Origin: JBLHKS01 sp047620505
Lineage (GTDB): Bacteria > Verrucomicrobiota > Verrucomicrobiia > Verrucomicrobiales > DEV007
Length of the DNA: 17,842 nt
Direction of reading: 5' to 3'
NCBI GenBank assembly: GCA_047620505.1
Contig: JBLHKS010000144.1
Coordinates: 1-17,842, forward strand
In this document: positions 14,665 through 17,842 of the stretch, in pieces
Numbering within the stretch: position 1 is the stretch's first letter
Layout: each line of letters opens with the position of its first letter
The notes under the pieces: model-generated
The model's input: only the letters and a program-made list of their open reading frames with translations
Databases searched by the model: none
What the model was told of the DNA's origin: nothing
Made by a program: the position numbers and the translations under genes

Positions 14665-17600
14665 ATGCTTTTTACTTCGCGTCTGGGTTTTCAGTTGAGC
14701 TGTGTTTGGAGATTGGTTCTGATTCTAAGTGGACTTGGAATTCGACCTGCCGAAGCACAGACACTGCCGGGATTTCACCTCACTTTTGACGATGAGACTG
14801 CCAACGCAGTGACCTCGGATCAGGGCGTGCAGCAACCTCTTCAACCGGAAAAGCTTCGCTTCGTCAAAGGGGTTCGAGGCTCGGCAGTCTATCTTGGCAA
14901 GGGCGCTGATGGAGGCAATCAAATCGCCGGTTCTCTGAAGTATGCTGCGGGATATTTGTTTTCGTCGGATGCGGGGACCGTTTCATTCTGGGTTAAGCCG
15001 GACTGGGATGGTCTGATTCCGAGGGGGACCGAAATGAAGAGCGACTATCGATTCTTCGCTGCTTTCGCGCGGAATGAGGAAGGAGGGAGTAAGACGGTTG
15101 AGCGGAAGATCTGGCTCTGGATGTGGAATTGGCTTCGCTGCGATCTCAAATCAACGGAAGAAAAGGAGCCTCCCAATTTGCAATGGAAATCTCGCAACAG
15201 CTGGATGAAAGGCGATTGGTGGCATGTCGCCGTGACTTGGGATCAATCAGACGGTCGCAGACTGTATCTGAACGGAGTTCCGGTTTATAGAACCGGGCAG
15301 GTGAATCTGGATGGGATCACCGATTTTTTAGTCGGTAGAGAATCGCCAACTCAGCTGGTTGAAGCCGCTTTCGATGAGTTTAAAATCTATCAGCGGAGTT
15401 TAACCCGTGAGGAAATCGAATCACAGTTCAGAGAATTTTCTCCGCTCGACTTCACTCTCGAACGGCGATTCTTTCGGGCGGGAAGCAACGAGCAATTGAG
15501 CCTCGAAGTTTCACCGTCGAAGACAGCCACGAAAAAGGTAATGCTCGATCTCGAAGTCCGATCTGATGCGACTAACGAAACGATCGTCAGCTGGAGTGAA
15601 GATATTTCCGACAATACCAGTCGGACGATCCATCTACCCTTGGTCGACCTCCCTGTTGGGGACTATCGATTGCAGTGCATTCTGGAAACAGAGCAGGGTA
15701 ACTGGCAGCGTAGCTATCCGCTCACGGTTTATCAGCAACGCGAAGCTCCGACGCCCTCAAAAGAGCCGCTTCAACTCGGCGAGTGTTTGGTCGATATCGA
15801 TCTGACCGCCAAGGGAAATGATTTCAGAGAGAGCGTGCCGTCGCAGGTCAAGGAGGTTCCGGGCCTCGGCCGCTATCTGGAAGTGGGTGCAAAAAAATGG
15901 GATCGAATCGCGGTAGAATTACCAAAATTCAGCGCGCCTCGCTCACCCGTAGTCGTCGAAATTGAATGGCCCGATGACAAAGAACGGTCCATGTCGTTTT
16001 ACCTGTTTGTGGCTTCCGAAAGAAAGCAGCATCGCGATCGACTTTCCGGCGGCGTGCAATGTGGCGGCGAGTATCTCAGCAGCGGTAAGATGCGGAAGAC
16101 GCGGTATCTGTTTTATCCGGAATCCGACCGTTATTTGTTTGAACTCCGCACCCTGGTGGATGGGCTTCCAGCTGCGGCTTCGAGATTAAAAATCTACGCT
16201 CTCAAGGATCGGCTACCAAAACTGGCCGTGGAATTGCCGGCCGATCTTCCCACCAGAAACATTGGACATCTGGATGAAGATCAAAGTTTCGAAATCCTAA
16301 TGCCTCCGCATTCCTCGTCCCCACTCAAGCAAGGCTATACCATTCAGATTATCGAAAACTTGCTCGACTACAATGACTACACCGGGCAGAACACCATGTC
16401 CTACCCCGTATTAAGATATAGCTGGAGCCATCTGGATACAGCTCCGGTCAATAATGTTGGATCCGGCATGCGCGTCACCGGGTGGATTTCCCTGCTCATG
16501 GATATGATGGAGCAGCGGAACCAGAATTTCTTTCCGGCGATCAATCTATACACGATTGCCGGTGATTTTGATCAATCGCCGGAGGAACAGGAAGAACTAG
16601 CCAGGCAAGGCCAATTTCTCTATAACTCGGCGGGTAAGGCTCCCATCTATGGCTCACCGCGTTCGATAGGAAACAATCCGGTTCATCCCGCGGTAAAACA
16701 AAGGTTTCTCGCACAGATTGATGAGATCACGCGACGCTTCGGCAAGCATGAGGCATTCAAGGGCATCAACCTGTGGCTGCACACGCCTGCATTTTTCACC
16801 ACTCTGGAACAGGGATACGGAGACTACACCATTGCCGTATTTGAAAAGGAAACCGGCATCAAAATTCCTGTTTCAACAACAAACCCAGACCGATTCCTAA
16901 AACGCTATCACCACCTGACCGGGCCCGGCAGAAATGAATGGCTGGCCTGGCGGGCGAAGACCAATCTGGCGATGATCAACGAAGTCAACTTGCGTCTGCA
17001 ACAGGCTAGAAAGGGAGCGCGCCTCTATCTGAACCTCAACCGGAAATGGCAACAACCAAGACACAGCAAGAACAAGACGGCTGAAGGTTTTGACCTGAAA
17101 TCCCATTGCTATCAGGAATATGCGATGGACCTCGACAGCATCGATCAGATCGACACCGTGAGCATCGCCCCGTTGAAAGGCCCAACGGAGTCACGTTCCA
17201 ACAAGCATTGGGATCACGGCGCGCAAAATCTCAATTTCGAATTGATGACGGATGCCAATATCTACCGTCCCTTCCGAAGTGAAGGGAAAGGAGTGGCGTC
17301 GCTTTATTACGTGTATGTCGAATCGTTTATGAACTCTCTGAGTCCCGAGAAATACGCTTCCTATTTTCAGAATTCAGACCCCAAGGCTGCGGGCCGTGAT
17401 TTTCTGGCTGGTTTTTCAATCTCGATGGCATCCCAGAATCCAGAAACAATCTTCGCCGGAGCACAACCTCTGGGAACCATGGGGCGTGAGGATGTATCGC
17501 GGGAGTTTATTCGCAATTTTCGCGCTTTGCCCGCTGGTCATTATGAAGACCTACCATCAATGAGTGACCCGGTCACGGTCAGGTCACTATCGACAGCGGA

Positions 17601-17739
17601 GGGGACCTATCTCTATCAAGTCAACCTCTTGCCTTGGTCTGTGGAAACCGTCGTCCAGTTTCCACAGGAAGTTGCGACCGCACGAGACCTCGGAGAAAGC
17701 GAGACGGTTCGGCTGGAATCGGGTAGGAACGGGGTTTGA
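14665..17739 (+). CDS. Secreted LamG/Ig/glycoside-hydrolase-like protein, 3' end replaced by intron sequence
   Basis: 1024 residues as read. A signal peptide (MLFTSRLGFQLSCVWRLVLILSGLGIRPAEA) starts at the ATG supported by AGGAG. Residues about 33-256 are a LamG/concanavalin-like jellyroll (GTVSFWVKPDWDG, WWHVAVTWDQSDGRRLYLNGVPV, FDEFKIYQRSLTREEI). An Ig-like segment (about 258-355) and a further beta region follow. Residues about 545-930 look like a barrel-type hydrolase domain (FFPAINLYTIAGDF, FKGINLWLHTP, VASLYYVYVESFMNS), but no family or catalytic pair can be assigned with confidence. Probably binds and cleaves a polysaccharide outside the cytoplasm (inference). The last residues SGRNGV come from an antisense group II intron starting at about 17718, so the native C-terminus is lost. 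Divergent from the cytochrome operon. Confidence 0.88.
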   Translation: MLFTSRLGFQLSCVWRLVLILSGLGIRPAEAQTLPGFHLTFDDETANAVTSDQGVQQPLQPEKLRFVKGVRGSAVYLGKGADGGNQIAGSLKYAAGYLFSSDAGTVSFWVKPDWDGLIPRGTEMKSDYRFFAAFARNEEGGSKTVERKIWLWMWNWLRCDLKSTEEKEPPNLQWKSRNSWMKGDWWHVAVTWDQSDGRRLYLNGVPVYRTGQVNLDGITDFLVGRESPTQLVEAAFDEFKIYQRSLTREEIESQFREFSPLDFTLERRFFRAGSNEQLSLEVSPSKTATKKVMLDLEVRSDATNETIVSWSEDISDNTSRTIHLPLVDLPVGDYRLQCILETEQGNWQRSYPLTVYQQREAPTPSKEPLQLGECLVDIDLTAKGNDFRESVPSQVKEVPGLGRYLEVGAKKWDRIAVELPKFSAPRSPVVVEIEWPDDKERSMSFYLFVASERKQHRDRLSGGVQCGGEYLSSGKMRKTRYLFYPESDRYLFELRTLVDGLPAAASRLKIYALKDRLPKLAVELPADLPTRNIGHLDEDQSFEILMPPHSSSPLKQGYTIQIIENLLDYNDYTGQNTMSYPVLRYSWSHLDTAPVNNVGSGMRVTGWISLLMDMMEQRNQNFFPAINLYTIAGDFDQSPEEQEELARQGQFLYNSAGKAPIYGSPRSIGNNPVHPAVKQRFLAQIDEITRRFGKHEAFKGINLWLHTPAFFTTLEQGYGDYTIAVFEKETGIKIPVSTTNPDRFLKRYHHLTGPGRNEWLAWRAKTNLAMINEVNLRLQQARKGARLYLNLNRKWQQPRHSKNKTAEGFDLKSHCYQEYAMDLDSIDQIDTVSIAPLKGPTESRSNKHWDHGAQNLNFELMTDANIYRPFRSEGKGVASLYYVYVESFMNSLSPEKYASYFQNSDPKAAGRDFLAGFSISMASQNPETIFAGAQPLGTMGREDVSREFIRNFRALPAGHYEDLPSMSDPVTVRSLSTAEGTYLYQVNLLPWSVETVVQFPQEVATARDLGESETVRLESGRNGV

Positions 17740-17748
17740 ACCCGCTCC
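17718..17748 (-). ncRNA. Group II intron domain VI with branch-point adenosine
   Basis: On the minus strand GGAGCGGG (17748-17741) pairs with CCCGTTCC (17733-17726) over 8 bp with one G-U pair, closing a 7-nt loop. It is followed by TACCCGAT; the A at 17724 is unpaired and 7 nt from the 3' splice site. Confidence 0.75.
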
Positions 17749-17754
17749 CCCCAC

Positions 17755-17786
17755 ACCACCCGGCATGCGGGTCCGCACCGGGCGGT
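17755..17786 (-). ncRNA. Group II intron domain V
   Basis: On the minus strand ACCGCCCGG (17786-17778) pairs with CCGGGTGGT (17763-17755) over 9 bp including one G-U wobble; an upper stem TGCG/CGCA carries a 4-nt loop, and a 2-nt bulge TG (17765-17764) sits on the 3' side. The G-U wobble falls in a CGC/GUG position, which matches the CGC catalytic triad reported for group IIC introns (most others have AGC). Confidence 0.82.
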
Positions 17787-17842
17787 TCCCATCGGTCAAG
17801 TTGCCCTGAGTTTGCCCGGCTTCGGGCCGTCAGGGTAACGAA

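Larger units (their letters stand above)
17718..17842 (-). mobile_element. 3' end of a group II intron (partial, continues beyond the window)
   Basis: Read on the minus strand, the sequence contains a stem-loop (17838-17801), then a domain V hairpin, a domain VI hairpin, and the end CCTACCCGAT (17727-17718). The adenosine opposite 17724 is the 7th base from the 3' end, as expected for a lariat branch point, and the intron ends AT (family rule: AY). Any intron-encoded reverse transcriptase would lie beyond the right edge. A minus-strand frame of 14 codons ending TGA at 17796-17798 could be its tail, but this cannot be shown. The intron runs opposite to the gene it interrupts, so splicing cannot repair that gene's mRNA. 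Confidence 0.85.

Noticed and set aside
17564..17809. 81-codon plus-strand frame at the right end
   Set aside because: Overlaps the LamG gene in another frame and then reads antisense intron domains V and VI; a by-product of the structured sequence.
17796..17840. Fourteen-codon minus-strand frame as the C-terminus of an intron-encoded reverse transcriptase
   Set aside because: Too short to recognise; the location is right but it cannot be supported without the sequence beyond the window.

Overview
The window reads like a piece of a Verrucomicrobiota-type chromosome (inferred from protein architecture and repeat style, not from any marker gene). The clues are large secreted multidomain proteins (a protein with the DUF6797 + PA14 + propeller + cytochrome c plan, a CBM9/DOMON-tailed propeller protein, a LamG-headed glycoside-hydrolase-like protein), an in-frame palindromic repeat of the GGCGGCGAGACGCC kind, and almost no Shine-Dalgarno sequences. 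No rRNA, tRNA or CRISPR array is visible.

Left part (77-2899, minus strand): one large NLR-like protein with the order DUF4062, STAND/NACHT-type NTPase, transmembrane helix, WD40 repeats. This is the architecture of a prokaryotic signal-transducing or defence ATPase. It has only four WD40 blades, very alike, and then stops.

Middle part (about 2900-6170): an accessory or plasmid-like module. It holds a ParA partition ATPase overlapping a ribbon-helix-helix partner gene, a cluster of TTGCTNGCAA-like repeats upstream that could be the centromere/operator, about 620 bp of gene-free DNA rich in nested inverted repeats, a small unrecognised protein gene with a plausible promoter, and convergently a replication-relaxation (MobC-like) protein gene whose stop overlaps that of the small gene. 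No replication initiator, relaxase, integrase or coupling protein is in the window, so this is either part of a larger integrated element or a remnant.

Right part (6276-17842): a secreted carbohydrate/redox-type block. Two minus-strand genes separated by 38 bp form a likely operon: the DUF6797/PA14/propeller/cytochrome c protein first, then a 1702-residue propeller protein with an FlgD-like Ig domain, an EF-hand loop and a C-terminal CBM9/DOMON domain. Divergent from them is a LamG + Ig-like + barrel-type protein with a good ribosome binding site. Its 3' end is cut by the 3' end of a group II intron inserted in antisense orientation. Domain V, domain VI with a bulged adenosine and the terminal AT of the intron can be read in the last 125 bases; the rest of the intron lies outside the window.

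Two kinds of small dispersed repeat run through the right block: a 23-bp-arm inverted repeat translated in frame inside the 1702-residue protein, and a 14-bp palindrome CCAGCAGCTGCTGG present three times in 8 kb.
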